From contig CAJNOI010000144.1 in NCBI GenBank assembly GCA_905250115.1, positions 1-64,000 on the forward strand: a stretch of 64,000 nucleotides of DNA, given 5' to 3'. Shown one piece after another: positions 11,652 to 21,249 of the stretch. Within the stretch, counting starts at the first letter, position 1, and each line of letters starts with the position of its first letter. The position numbers were made by a program, and so were the translations under genes. The notes under the pieces are model-generated. The model worked only from the letters and a program-made list of their open reading frames with translations, was not told where the DNA came from and searched no databases. This DNA comes from Adineta steineri (Eukaryota; Rotifera; Eurotatoria; Adinetida; Adinetidae).

Positions 11652-12550
11652 TCACAAAATTACTTCAAATTTTTGAATTCGATGATTAAAATGATCAGCA
11701 ATATACAGATTTCCTTCTTCATCAAAAGATAAACCAGCGGGACCATATAATTGATTTGATTGATATCCTTGCCCATTTCCATCAACAACAATTTCGCCTT
11801 CTTCTTTCCCTTCATACCAACGCATTATTCGATGGTTCATAGAATCTGCTACATAGATTTGACCCAAATTATCAACAATTACTCCTTCAGGATAATACAA
11901 TTGATTAAGATTCCCTCCATGACCAATTCCTCCAGCCACAATTCTTCCTTCTTTTGCATCTTTTCTCCATTTCATCACACGATGATTGTTATTATCTGAT
12001 ACATAAATAGATTGATCTTCATCAACAAAGATAAAGCTAGGATTGCTGAGTTGATTGAGTTTATTTCCTTTTCCATTCCCTCCGGCCACTACAATTCCTT
12101 CATTGTTATATTCTCCCATTTTCCATCGTCTCACTTCATGCTTCTTCCAATCAGCGACATAAAGAAATCCATATTTATCCATTGCTAAGCGAGGACAGTC
12201 AATATTATTAATGAGAATTTATTGATTTTGATTCATCCATTGAATCACTCGTTTGTTTCCACGATCAGCAATAATGATCGAATGAATTTGTTGATCAACA
12301 ATCATACCTGATGGTAGATACAATTGATCCATTCGGTTTCCTTGTCGATTTCCACCTGCAATGATTTGTCCTTCTCTGGCATTATGTTTCCATTCAACAA
12401 TACGATGATTATAATTATCAGCAATAAATATATTTTTCTTTCCATTGATAAAGATTCCAACAGGGCCATGGAGTTGATTTAATCCTTGTCCTTCTCCATT
12501 TTCACCAGCCACAGTGATGCTATTTTGTTTCCATGTAAGATTGATCTTAT
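11652..12550 (-). pseudogene. NHL-repeat pseudogene, paralogue of the gene at 3097-4839
   Basis: The exon is collinear with the 3097-4040 exon, including the acceptor (TTTTAG before 12550) and the motif W.QN.ITVAG. The two open pieces, 12219-12512 and 11652-12182, are in the same frame. A TAA at 12219-12221 stands where the paralogue has CAA within QNQQIL. NHL motifs are otherwise kept on both sides: VAGGNG, NQL, YVAD, HRIMRW. The membrane-anchor exon of the paralogue is not found upstream, where a different small gene stands. It could still make a truncated product, but a decaying duplicate is more likely. The 3' flank is shared with 2900-3096. Confidence 0.75.
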
Positions 12551-12583
12551 CTAAAACAGATGAAATTTATGGTTTCAAATATA

Positions 12584-13077
12584 TTAAGAGTGTGGATAAG
12601 AATGTTGCATCTGGCATCCACAGATCCACTCACTTTGCATTGGTGGACGCATAGTTTCATCAGTCATTTCAATTGGATAGCAAAGAGGACGACCATCACA
12701 TTCCGGATGTCGAACGCAAATCGTATTAGATTGACATGATTTGCCTGAAGAATTACATGGTACAAGACAATAACATGTTGGCCAAAGAAACCCACAAACA
12801 CCTACATCATTATTAGTACCTACCATATGAAAGCACCCACATGCACTGTTTGTTGAGCATTCACCATACTGAGGTGTTTTCTCGCATATTTGCGATTCTA
12901 TTTGAACTATGAAAATGATAAACTAATACATATAAATATATAAAATAGAATAGAAATCAAACCTGTTATGCTAAAATATAAAATTAATAAATGTTAATAA
13001 AATTAATGATAAAAATCAATAATTATTTACCTGAAAATAACAAAAACGACATAGCAGTAGATATTGATCATAGCCAT
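12584..13077 (-). CDS. Small secreted Cys-rich protein with a micro-exon
   Basis: Three exons, 13031-13077, 12963-12970 (8 bases) and 12584-12906, join in frame with GT-AG introns of 60 and 56 bases to give 125 residues. The first exon is a signal peptide (MAMINIYCYVVFVIF). The mature part has about 16 Cys with local patterns CGC, CGFLWPTCYC, C.S..C and CGC near the end, like a disulfide-rich extracellular module. I do not recognise the family; it is vaguely like antistasin or EB modules. It ends in a TAA only 33 bases before the NHL pseudogene exon, so it might have been the N-terminal part of that gene. No donor was found to join them, and I treat it as separate. Confidence 0.62.
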
Positions 13078-13515
13078 AATTGATTTGAAAATAAGAGAAT
13101 ATAATAAAAAAAATGTGTGTTTTTATTTTAAAACACAGATAATATCCTAAGTCAATGTAATTGCAATACAACAGATGCATCTATTCACATATCGATAATT
13201 GGAAATTTGATATCGATTTTATTTCTTCTAATCGTGTTGATTCTATCCTATAACAAATACAATAAAAATGCATAGATCATCATGTGATAAAGTTAAAATT
13301 CAACTATTATTCGTATATTTTCAACATTGAAAAGAACTATTGTTTTTAAATGTAATTTCAGCTATAATTTTGACCTGTATATAATAAGAAGAGGAAAATG
13401 TTTTCAGTAGTATTTAATCGATATAGTACAAAAACTTAGAAGAAAGTAATTCTCAAAGAAAAGAATTACTTTCAATTCTGTGTCAGTATTATGTTCTTTT
13501 CAACTACATCTAAGT
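13078..13515. other. Intergenic, promoter side of the Cys-rich gene
   Basis: AT-rich with no open frame of note. It ends at a single telomere-like arm (CATACCCACACCCACTC, 13516-13532). Confidence 0.35.
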
Positions 13516-13771
13516 CATACCCACACCCACTCTGGTATCTGAATATCTAAGCAAAAAGCCTTTATCATATGCTATTTGTAATGTTGAGTATATTGTTAAT
13601 GAAAGATCAGTTACGAGCAAATCGACATTTGTACGTTTCGCTCAAGTAGGAAAATTGATCGATGAAGTAGTCACTGTAATTGAGTTTACATAGTTGAGTA
13701 TCGTTTTGAATATGAATAGCTATTATTTTCTTCGTAAAGGTGAACAATATGATACTGATGTTCAAACGTAC

Positions 13772-13877
13772 GTCTGGGTGTGGATGTGGATGAAGAAGCC
13801 ATCAACGCCCAACCCACACCCACCCTCGAAACGCGTCTTGATAGCTGTCCACACCCACATCTACACTCTCAAGATGG
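13772..13877. repeat. Compound telomere-like palindrome
   Basis: The left arm GTCTGGGTGTGGATGTGGATG is followed by two right-type arms, CAACCCACACCCACCCTC at about 13820 and CCACACCCACATCTACAC at about 13848, and then CTCAAGATGG. Either right arm could pair with the left, so this may be two overlapping copies. Confidence 0.7.
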
Positions 13878-13879
13878 TT

Positions 13880-14110
13880 GTTGATGCAACTCAAATAATG
13901 GCTGTGTAGAAAGAATATACTTTTATGCTTTACACGTAATTTCTTTTCTGCAGACCGAATATCGTAAATGACTACAGAACTCATGGTTGTTCTTATCAGT
14001 AAAAGTCTATTGTTTCTTTCGGTGAAAAAGAAGCTGTCTTTATCTCTTATACGTCGAAAGATTCAACAAGATCATATTGTAAAAAGTTAATGCATATAAG
14101 AATAAGCAAA
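13880..14110. repeat. Second copy of the 1917-2137 segment
   Basis: Same orientation and order as the first copy. It lies upstream of the ART/TPR gene. Confidence 0.7.
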
Positions 14111-14130
14111 CGCATATAGCTATATAATTA

Positions 14131-14190
14131 GAAGGATGTGGGTGTTGTCTGTATTTGATATTCACATTCTCATTTTCATCCACAACCACA
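14131..14190. repeat. Telomere-like palindrome
   Basis: The left arm GAAGGATGTGGGTGTTGT faces a diverged right arm ending TCCACAACCACACAG. Confidence 0.55.
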
Positions 14191-14526
14191 CAGACATACA
14201 AGTAATAAAAATATTTTTCTTTTTGTGATACCTTTTCAGCTGCTTAAGAAGGAAAGAAAAAGAATATCTGTAAGTTGTTTGGCCTTAAAATGTCTCTTGA
14301 TATCTACAGAACAGTAATTCATATATTCGATATCAAGATTACTTTTTTTCTTTCAGTCTTCATCACTAAAACTCAAGAAGTCATTCATTGTAGGCAGAAT
14401 AGTATAAAACCACAACAACAACTTTCTTCGAAAATCAGAAGCACATATAAAGAGGACGGCGTATATTTCTTTCTACAACATTGACGACAAAACTGAAGGT
14501 AAAGCACGTTTATTAACTTCTTACTT

Positions 14527-17500
14527 ATGGGCTGTGGAAATAGTTCAAGTGTACACGTTGTTTCGGATACTTCTGTATCTGAAACTAACATTAATAATCA
14601 ACAAAGCATATCCGTAAGTGATACTGAAAAACTATTACCTGGCGCTTCATTAAAGAAAAATAAAAGAAAAAGTATAACAAGTAATGAATCACATTCAAAT
14701 GTTCAGGTGTATAATATTAAGAATCCGTCAACACATTCATCGCATGATGTCAATCAAAACATAGTCATTATTTGGGCGGATGCAAATATTGATCAATCGA
14801 AAAAAACGTACCATGATTCCATAACAAAACTTCAACGTATTACATCAGCGGTTTATTCATGTACGAATTCTGCACAATGTATCAATTATCTCGATAATAT
14901 TAATGATAAAAAAATCTTTCTAATCGTATCGGATGGTTTGGGAGAAGAACTTGTACCACTTGTTCATGACAAACCGCAACTCGACGCCATTTACATATAT
15001 AGTCAAGTGAAAAGGCAACGTCTACCTTGGGCAAACAAATGGTCACAGAAAGTAAAAGAAATCTTGTTCACTATGGAAGATATCTTTCAAAAGATCAAGG
15101 CTGATAGTGGTTTAGTTGGTAGCTTGACACCGATCAGTATCATACGCCGAATGGATGTTCCGAGCTCGACTGCAAACGAACTAGATCAATCATTCATGTA
15201 TACACAATTGCTGAAAGAGATTCTGTTAGAAATGAAACATGATCCTGAAGCAAAAGCTAAACTAGTCGAATATTGTCGACCAAAATATGCGGATGATGTT
15301 CTTCAATTGGGTCTTATTGATGAATTTGCTATCGAATATAACAATCGTTTAGCTATTGAATGGTATACAAAAGAATCCTTCCTTTATGGGTCACTAAATC
15401 GAGCTTTAAGAACACAAGATATCGAGATGATCATGAAAATGGGATTCTTTCTACAAGATCTTCATCAGCAAATTGTAGAAATGCATAAAGCACAATCAGA
15501 AACACGTGATAATGATACGTTCACTGTTTACCGAGGACAGGGTATGGCACTCGAGGAACTGGAAAAGATAGAAGCAAGTCAGGGTGGCCTTCTCTCGTTC
15601 AACAATTTCCTATCAACAACTATCGATGAAAAAATCGCGATAGACTTTGCAGAAAAAGTACACAAGAATTCAAAAGTTGTAGCGATCATCTTTCAGATGG
15701 AAATTAATCCAAAGAAATCCTCGGTTCCTTTTGCTTTTATCGACAAAGCGAGTAAATATGAATATGAAGGTGAAAAACTTTTCTCGATGCATACCGTCTT
15801 TCGGATTATGGGTGCACGAAAACTGTCTGCTGGATTTTGGCAAGTCAATTTAACTTTAACAAGTGATAATGATCCACAACTGAAACTTCTTTCTGATTAT
15901 ATGCGAAAAGAGCTTGGCGAAGGTGATTCACTTAGCAAACTTGGTCATTTAATGCTTAAAATGGGTGAATTCGATCAAGCTCATGACATATACGGTTCAC
16001 AACTGGATTCAACAGATAAAAATAACTGGCGTAAACAATATCATCTTAATCATCAACTCGGATATGTCTTTAGTGAGAAAGGTGATTACAAGACTGCACT
16101 TTCGTACTACGAAAAGGCACTTAAAAGTAAAATCGATTTTGTGGGACCTGATGATCCATCACTAGCTACAACATATAATAATATCGCTGGCGTTTATGAG
16201 TCATTAGGAGATTCTAAATCCGCTCTCTCATCGTATCAAAAAGCATTGGACATACAAGAGAAATCTCTTCCTTTGGATGATCCTGCACTCGCTACAACCT
16301 ACGGTAACATTGGCTTGATATATCGAATATTAGCAGACTTTGACAAATCCCTATCATTCTATCAGAAGGCACTCGAAATTCGAAAGAAAAAAATTCCACC
16401 AAATCATCCTGACTTTGGAACCATGTATGGTAATCTTAGCGGACTATATCAAGAGATGGGCGATTATTTGAAAGCTCTCGAATTCTCTCAAAAAGCACTT
16501 GATACTCGAGAAAAGGCTCTTCCTCCAAAACATCCAGATTTAGCGACAAGTTACGCTAATTTCGGTTCTGTTCACAGTTCGATGGGCGATCATTTGAAAG
16601 CATTGGAATATTACGAAAAAGCGCGTGAGATTCGAGAATTATCTCTTTCTGCTAATCACCCAGATAACGCTAGCACCTATACTTGTCTCGGTTCAGTATA
16701 TAATCACATGGAAGATTATTCTAAGGCACTTTCATGTTTTGAAAAAGCACTCGTAATTGAAAAAGTTGCTTTTCCTGAGAATCATCCAACTTTTGCTGAT
16801 ACTTACGGTCACTTTGGATCTGTTTATAGTTCAATGGATGATAAGCCAACTGCGCTATCATATTATCAAAAAGCACTTGAAATTCGAGAACGTTCACTTG
16901 CTCCAAACCATCCCGATATAGCTAATAGTTACAATAATCTCGGTACTATCTATAGTTCGATGGGAGATAAACAAAAAGCTCTATCGTTTTATGAAAAATC
17001 ACTTAAAATCAAACAAATTTCGTTGCCTTCGAACCATCCATCTCTCGTTACTTCCTACAACAATATTGGGACTATTTATCAATCTATGACTCAATACTCT
17101 GCGGCACTTTCTTCATATCAGAAAGCGTATGAAATCTGTCAAAATAATCCCCAATTTTGTCAATCAGATAAAGCAGCTACGACTTTGAACAACATTGGCT
17201 CAGCACATCATGCGATGGAAAAGTATAGTGATGCTCTTTCATTTTTCGAAAAAGCACTGGAAATACAAAAGAAATCTTCTACTCCCAAGCAGCGTGATTT
17301 GGCACTTACATATAACAATTTTGGTTTAACCTATAATGCAATGAGTGAATACCAAAAGGCACTCTTGTATTATGAAAAAACACTTGACCTTGAACGAAAA
17401 TCACTTCCTAAGGATCATGGTGATCTGGCGATCTCATACACTAATATTGGATTAGTATATGATTCAATGAAAGATTATACAAAAGCGCTTGCATTTCATG

Positions 17501-18606
17501 AGAAAGCACGTGCCATTAGAGAAAAAAAATTGGCTCCTGATAGTCTGTTACTTGCTTCTACTTATAATAACATTGGTTCAGCATATTTTGGTATAAAAGA
17601 TTATAAGCAGGCACTCTTGTTTTATAAAAAAACAGTTACCATCCGTGAAAAGTCTTCCTCAAAAGATGAACTTGATTTAGCAACCAACTACAGTAATGTT
17701 GGGACCACTTATAGTTGGATGAACGAAAAATCAAATGCTCTGAAATATTATCAGAAATCATTAGCTATTCGAGAGAAGAAACTGTCTCCAGGTGATCTAA
17801 TACTTGCTACAACTTACAGCAACATCGCCTCTATGTACTCCGACATGAAAGACTATTCAAATGCGATCTCATATTATTTAAAGGCAGTCACTATTCGTGA
17901 AAAATCTTCCTCGATTGATGAACTCGAGTTAGCAACCAACTACAATAATATTGGGGCCAGCTATAGTTTGATAAATGAAAATTCGAACGCTCTGAAATAT
18001 TATCACAAGTCATTAGCAATTCGCGAGAAGAAACTGTCTTCTGATGATCTAACACTTGCTATAACTTACAACAGCATCGCCTCAATGTATTTCGATATGA
18101 AAGACTACTCAAATGCAGTCTCGTATTATTTAAAAGCAGCTACAATCCGTGAAAAGTCTTCCTCAAGAGATGAACTCGAGTTAGCAACCAACTACAACAA
18201 TGTTGCTGTAGCTTATGGAGCAATAGAAGACAAACAAAATGCACTCATATATTACAAAAAAGCACTTGAGATTCGAGTAAAAAAGCTGTCGTCTACCGAT
18301 CCGTCACTAGTTCCACTTTATAGTGCTATAGCGTCAATATATTCGTCCATGGAGAACAAATCAGTTGCTGCAGAATTCTATGAGAAATCACTCAAAATTC
18401 AAGAAACGTTATCGTCTCCAAATCATAAATCGATGGCTATTATGTATTACAATACGGCAATAATTTATGAAGGTCTCCAAAACTACACAGCTGCTGTGAA
18501 ACATGCTGAAAATTCTGTCAAAAGCGCTCGTTTAGGTTATGGTCCCGATCATTCGGAAGTACAAGAAAATCAAGCTCTGGTAGACAGACTCCGTAACAAA
18601 CAATGA
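14527..18606 (+). CDS. Lipid-anchored ADP-ribosyltransferase with a long TPR array
   Basis: One exon of 1359 residues. It starts MGCGNSSS, a typical N-myristoylation (Gly2) plus palmitoylation (Cys3) signal, which also supports this start. Residues about 75-190 look like an alpha/beta domain (IVIIWADANID, KIFLIVSDGL) also found in the paralogue at 48914-50890. An R-S-E class ADP-ribosyltransferase follows: Arg336 in VYRGQ, Ser363-Thr364 in NNFLSTT, and Glu414-Gly-Glu416 in YEGEKLF. The E-x-E form is that of arginine-directed enzymes. From about residue 500 to 1345 there are some 20 TPRs of 42 residues (YNNIG..Y, ALSYYEKAL.I), of the kinesin-light-chain type, used for protein binding. A likely role is a membrane-tethered, NAD-using effector steered by the TPR array. 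The target is unknown. A C-terminal fragment lies at 11099-11312. Confidence 0.9.
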   Translation: MGCGNSSSVHVVSDTSVSETNINNQQSISVSDTEKLLPGASLKKNKRKSITSNESHSNVQVYNIKNPSTHSSHDVNQNIVIIWADANIDQSKKTYHDSITKLQRITSAVYSCTNSAQCINYLDNINDKKIFLIVSDGLGEELVPLVHDKPQLDAIYIYSQVKRQRLPWANKWSQKVKEILFTMEDIFQKIKADSGLVGSLTPISIIRRMDVPSSTANELDQSFMYTQLLKEILLEMKHDPEAKAKLVEYCRPKYADDVLQLGLIDEFAIEYNNRLAIEWYTKESFLYGSLNRALRTQDIEMIMKMGFFLQDLHQQIVEMHKAQSETRDNDTFTVYRGQGMALEELEKIEASQGGLLSFNNFLSTTIDEKIAIDFAEKVHKNSKVVAIIFQMEINPKKSSVPFAFIDKASKYEYEGEKLFSMHTVFRIMGARKLSAGFWQVNLTLTSDNDPQLKLLSDYMRKELGEGDSLSKLGHLMLKMGEFDQAHDIYGSQLDSTDKNNWRKQYHLNHQLGYVFSEKGDYKTALSYYEKALKSKIDFVGPDDPSLATTYNNIAGVYESLGDSKSALSSYQKALDIQEKSLPLDDPALATTYGNIGLIYRILADFDKSLSFYQKALEIRKKKIPPNHPDFGTMYGNLSGLYQEMGDYLKALEFSQKALDTREKALPPKHPDLATSYANFGSVHSSMGDHLKALEYYEKAREIRELSLSANHPDNASTYTCLGSVYNHMEDYSKALSCFEKALVIEKVAFPENHPTFADTYGHFGSVYSSMDDKPTALSYYQKALEIRERSLAPNHPDIANSYNNLGTIYSSMGDKQKALSFYEKSLKIKQISLPSNHPSLVTSYNNIGTIYQSMTQYSAALSSYQKAYEICQNNPQFCQSDKAATTLNNIGSAHHAMEKYSDALSFFEKALEIQKKSSTPKQRDLALTYNNFGLTYNAMSEYQKALLYYEKTLDLERKSLPKDHGDLAISYTNIGLVYDSMKDYTKALAFHEKARAIREKKLAPDSLLLASTYNNIGSAYFGIKDYKQALLFYKKTVTIREKSSSKDELDLATNYSNVGTTYSWMNEKSNALKYYQKSLAIREKKLSPGDLILATTYSNIASMYSDMKDYSNAISYYLKAVTIREKSSSIDELELATNYNNIGASYSLINENSNALKYYHKSLAIREKKLSSDDLTLAITYNSIASMYFDMKDYSNAVSYYLKAATIREKSSSRDELELATNYNNVAVAYGAIEDKQNALIYYKKALEIRVKKLSSTDPSLVPLYSAIASIYSSMENKSVAAEFYEKSLKIQETLSSPNHKSMAIMYYNTAIIYEGLQNYTAAVKHAENSVKSARLGYGPDHSEVQENQALVDRLRNKQ

Positions 18607-18898
18607 TGGATAATTTCATCCTGAATCAATTAACTTTTTTCTTTATATCTTCTTTCCTACTTAATTGAATACCTCACTGAATATCGAAATATGTAGCTAC
18701 TGAAAGATTATTTCATAAACAAATCAATAAAATAGATGAACAGCCAGATGCGTTCACGCTTTGATTTTATAAAATTATTTATAAGTTTCATTCAAAATTT
18801 ATCATGTATGTTATAGGTATAATTATAGATTACATATTACAAGCGTAATAATGAAGACTACCACTCTTATCCTACATACACGTATATATGTAAAACTA
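18607..18898. other. 3' flank of the ART/TPR gene
   Basis: About 290 AT-rich bases with AATAAA at 18727-18732, which could serve as a poly(A) signal. No gene is seen. Confidence 0.35.
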
Positions 18899-18955
18899 GA
18901 GTGTGGGTGTTGTGATGTGGGAATTCATTATTTTTCTACACCCACACCTATACCT
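18899..18955. repeat. Telomere-like palindrome
   Basis: The left arm GAGTGTGGGTGTTGTGATG and the right arm CTACACCCACACCTATACC surround a loop of about 20 bases. Confidence 0.8.
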
Positions 18956-19051
18956 TTTTGAAAAGTCAAATAAGGTTAAAAAAAACTTTATTAAAATTCA
19001 AAGTTAGAACAGTTTTATGTTAATTATGAATAGGAGAAAATTCTGATGATA

Positions 19052-20167
19052 TTATATAGTAGTTAATATGGTATGAGCTAATTGTGATGAATTTGTCATT
19101 CGAGCAAAATATGGAGTTAGATCTCTTGAATCAGCTTCACGGGTAAGTGCTCCTAAATAGTCATCTCCGTAATAAAAATATTGAGATAAATTGAACAAGA
19201 CTGAAATTAAATATGGAAATAGTCGAGCACCAAACCGAATAACCAAGCGTCGTTTAAAATGATATTTCTTCATTTGTTTTTTAATAAAATTAAGTTTTTC
19301 ACCGTGAAAAGAAAATATATTTCCAGTAACAAATGTATAAAATTTGATTAGAAGAGTGATAACCGAGACAACATATGCATAAATAACGACTAAAAATGAA
19401 TAAACGATCACCATTGGTATAACATTTGTAAAAGCATATGGAAGAAGTAAACCTCCAACAAAAATAAATGTTATAGTTGACAAAACTAAAGCTGGATAAA
19501 AGATAATCATTGCTAATATATTTCGCCATCTTTTCTTATGATGAATCAATGGAATTCTTAATTCTCTCATGTCACGTAATATAATTAATTTAGAAATATA
19601 TTCATAAGCAAAATCAGTAAATGGACCAAATAAATAATTATATATTCGATAACCAAATAAATTATAACAATTCCATGTCGTAGCATTTGCACCTGACATA
19701 CATGAAGATTGAATAAAACAAAACCAAATTGTATGAGCAAGTAATGGTAAAACAGAGACAACAATATCATGTAAATCAAATGTTGGCATTTCTTCTTTTT
19801 CATCAGTTTTTATTAAGATGCCTTTACTATCTCGAAGAAAATAAATGGTTCGAATACGAGACGAACGCCGTCCTGTCGATATACTATTGATACCACTTTG
19901 AATCAGTTCTGAAGATAATGGGAATGGAGGTCGAGGTGGAGGTGGGGGTGGAGGTAGAGATGGAATTCTTTTAATAATAATCAAATCACTTGGTAATAGC
20001 CATGTTCCATAGACTGCTCGATCCCAAAGTCGTAAAGAGATTTCAAATATGAAAAATTGTGCAACGATAATAAAGTACGGTTGAATACCGGTATTATCAT
20101 TTCGAAATGTGTAAAGTAATGGGTTAGCATTTTGATAATCAGGCGGAATAGAACTCGTTCCACTCAT
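19052..20167 (-). CDS. Multi-pass membrane protein of unknown function
   Basis: A single-exon frame. I take the ATG at 20165-20167 (MSGTSSIPPDYQ), giving 371 residues. The longer frame to 20263 adds a hydrophobic stretch of unlikely composition. A hydrophobic segment (FIIVAQFFIFEISL) is followed by a Pro run (PPPPPPP) and a basic region (TGRRSSRIR). Further membrane segments lie at about residues 140-160 and 215-290 (MIIFYPALVLSTITFIFVGG, VIVYSFLVVIYAYVVSVITL). A basic loop (KKQMKKYHFKRR) and a last hydrophobic stretch (FPYLISVLFNLSQYFYYG) close the protein. I do not recognise it. It may be a bdelloid-specific membrane protein. The Pro run suggests a cytosolic SH3- or WW-type contact, which is inference. 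Confidence 0.65.
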   Translation of the reverse strand: MSGTSSIPPDYQNANPLLYTFRNDNTGIQPYFIIVAQFFIFEISLRLWDRAVYGTWLLPSDLIIIKRIPSLPPPPPPPRPPFPLSSELIQSGINSISTGRRSSRIRTIYFLRDSKGILIKTDEKEEMPTFDLHDIVVSVLPLLAHTIWFCFIQSSCMSGANATTWNCYNLFGYRIYNYLFGPFTDFAYEYISKLIILRDMRELRIPLIHHKKRWRNILAMIIFYPALVLSTITFIFVGGLLLPYAFTNVIPMVIVYSFLVVIYAYVVSVITLLIKFYTFVTGNIFSFHGEKLNFIKKQMKKYHFKRRLVIRFGARLFPYLISVLFNLSQYFYYGDDYLGALTREADSRDLTPYFARMTNSSQLAHTILTTI

Positions 20168-21249
20168 CAGTATTTTTTGTATTGTGTTAAAATTAAGTAG
20201 AGTTTTGGTATCAAAACAATAGTAAAGGAGACTATATATTTGATATATTAATATTATATGCAAACTAATAGCTTATATGTACTTTTATCTATCACATATG
20301 AAGACGTAATGTTGAAGTGTCATGAGAACGAAAGAAAAAAAATGGTATGCGTGCGTATCGACAAGGTAAATTTGATCGTATCATAACATCATGGTATTGC
20401 ATATCATTTACATCTTTTTTTCTTGATGTAATAAGCACGGCCATGAACGAAAGTTAGTATTAATGAAAAATACAAAATTTAAAATCATTAATTGCATTAA
20501 CGAATACAAGGATCGTTTTTAATGCTTCAGACATGTCCTTCGTCTAAATTGATAAGAAATCAGTAAAAAAAACTAATATAATTTATGTATAGATATCTCA
20601 TGCAATGTGTAAAGATAGTTAATTTAAAAATAAGAAGTATTGACTGCTATCAATGCAATGAAAAAAGTATGAGAAATTACCGAATAATTGCTTATGTGAT
20701 TTTTAGCATTATGTTGATCATTTTTATCGCATTTTCTAGAAACTATTGATTAAAATGTAATAGATAGTCAAATAACATGCATTCAATATTATCGATCTTA
20801 AAGATCGTCTTATAAGCTGGCCCATCATACTCCTTCGTTTTATCATATTTATCGAGGCAATGTGATATCTCAGACATTTTTCTACAAGTAATGATCAATG
20901 GAAAGAAACAGTCGTTATATTTCTACGTCTTTTGGATGTAAGAAAATGCCATTTAATGTTTACTTAAAAATTATATATATTAGAAGGGTATGCGTATAGG
21001 TATGATTATTATACACATGACACATCCACGCCCAACTTTTTACTTTCTTCGCCGGAATAATTATCTAACCCTCTAATTACAAACACATGGTTAATTTTAA
21101 ATATTTATTTTTTGAATCTATTTAAGCAAAAATCATACAGGCATATAAAATATTTAGAAACACACGCGCACAAAAAGCTTTAGCATCTAACTAAAATTGA
21201 GTATACTGATATCAATTATCTTCCGATAATCATAATTGCAAAACAACAC
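20168..21249. other. Intergenic with one diverged palindrome
   Basis: No coding signal. A diverged telomere-like palindrome lies at about 20982-21035 (GAAGGGTATGCGTATAGG and CACATCCACGCCC). Confidence 0.45.

Noticed and set aside
14527-18606. Bacterial-type ADP-ribosylating toxin
   Set aside because: The TPR array, the animal-type myristoyl signal, normal codon composition for the window and a paralogue with the same layout fit a host gene family better.
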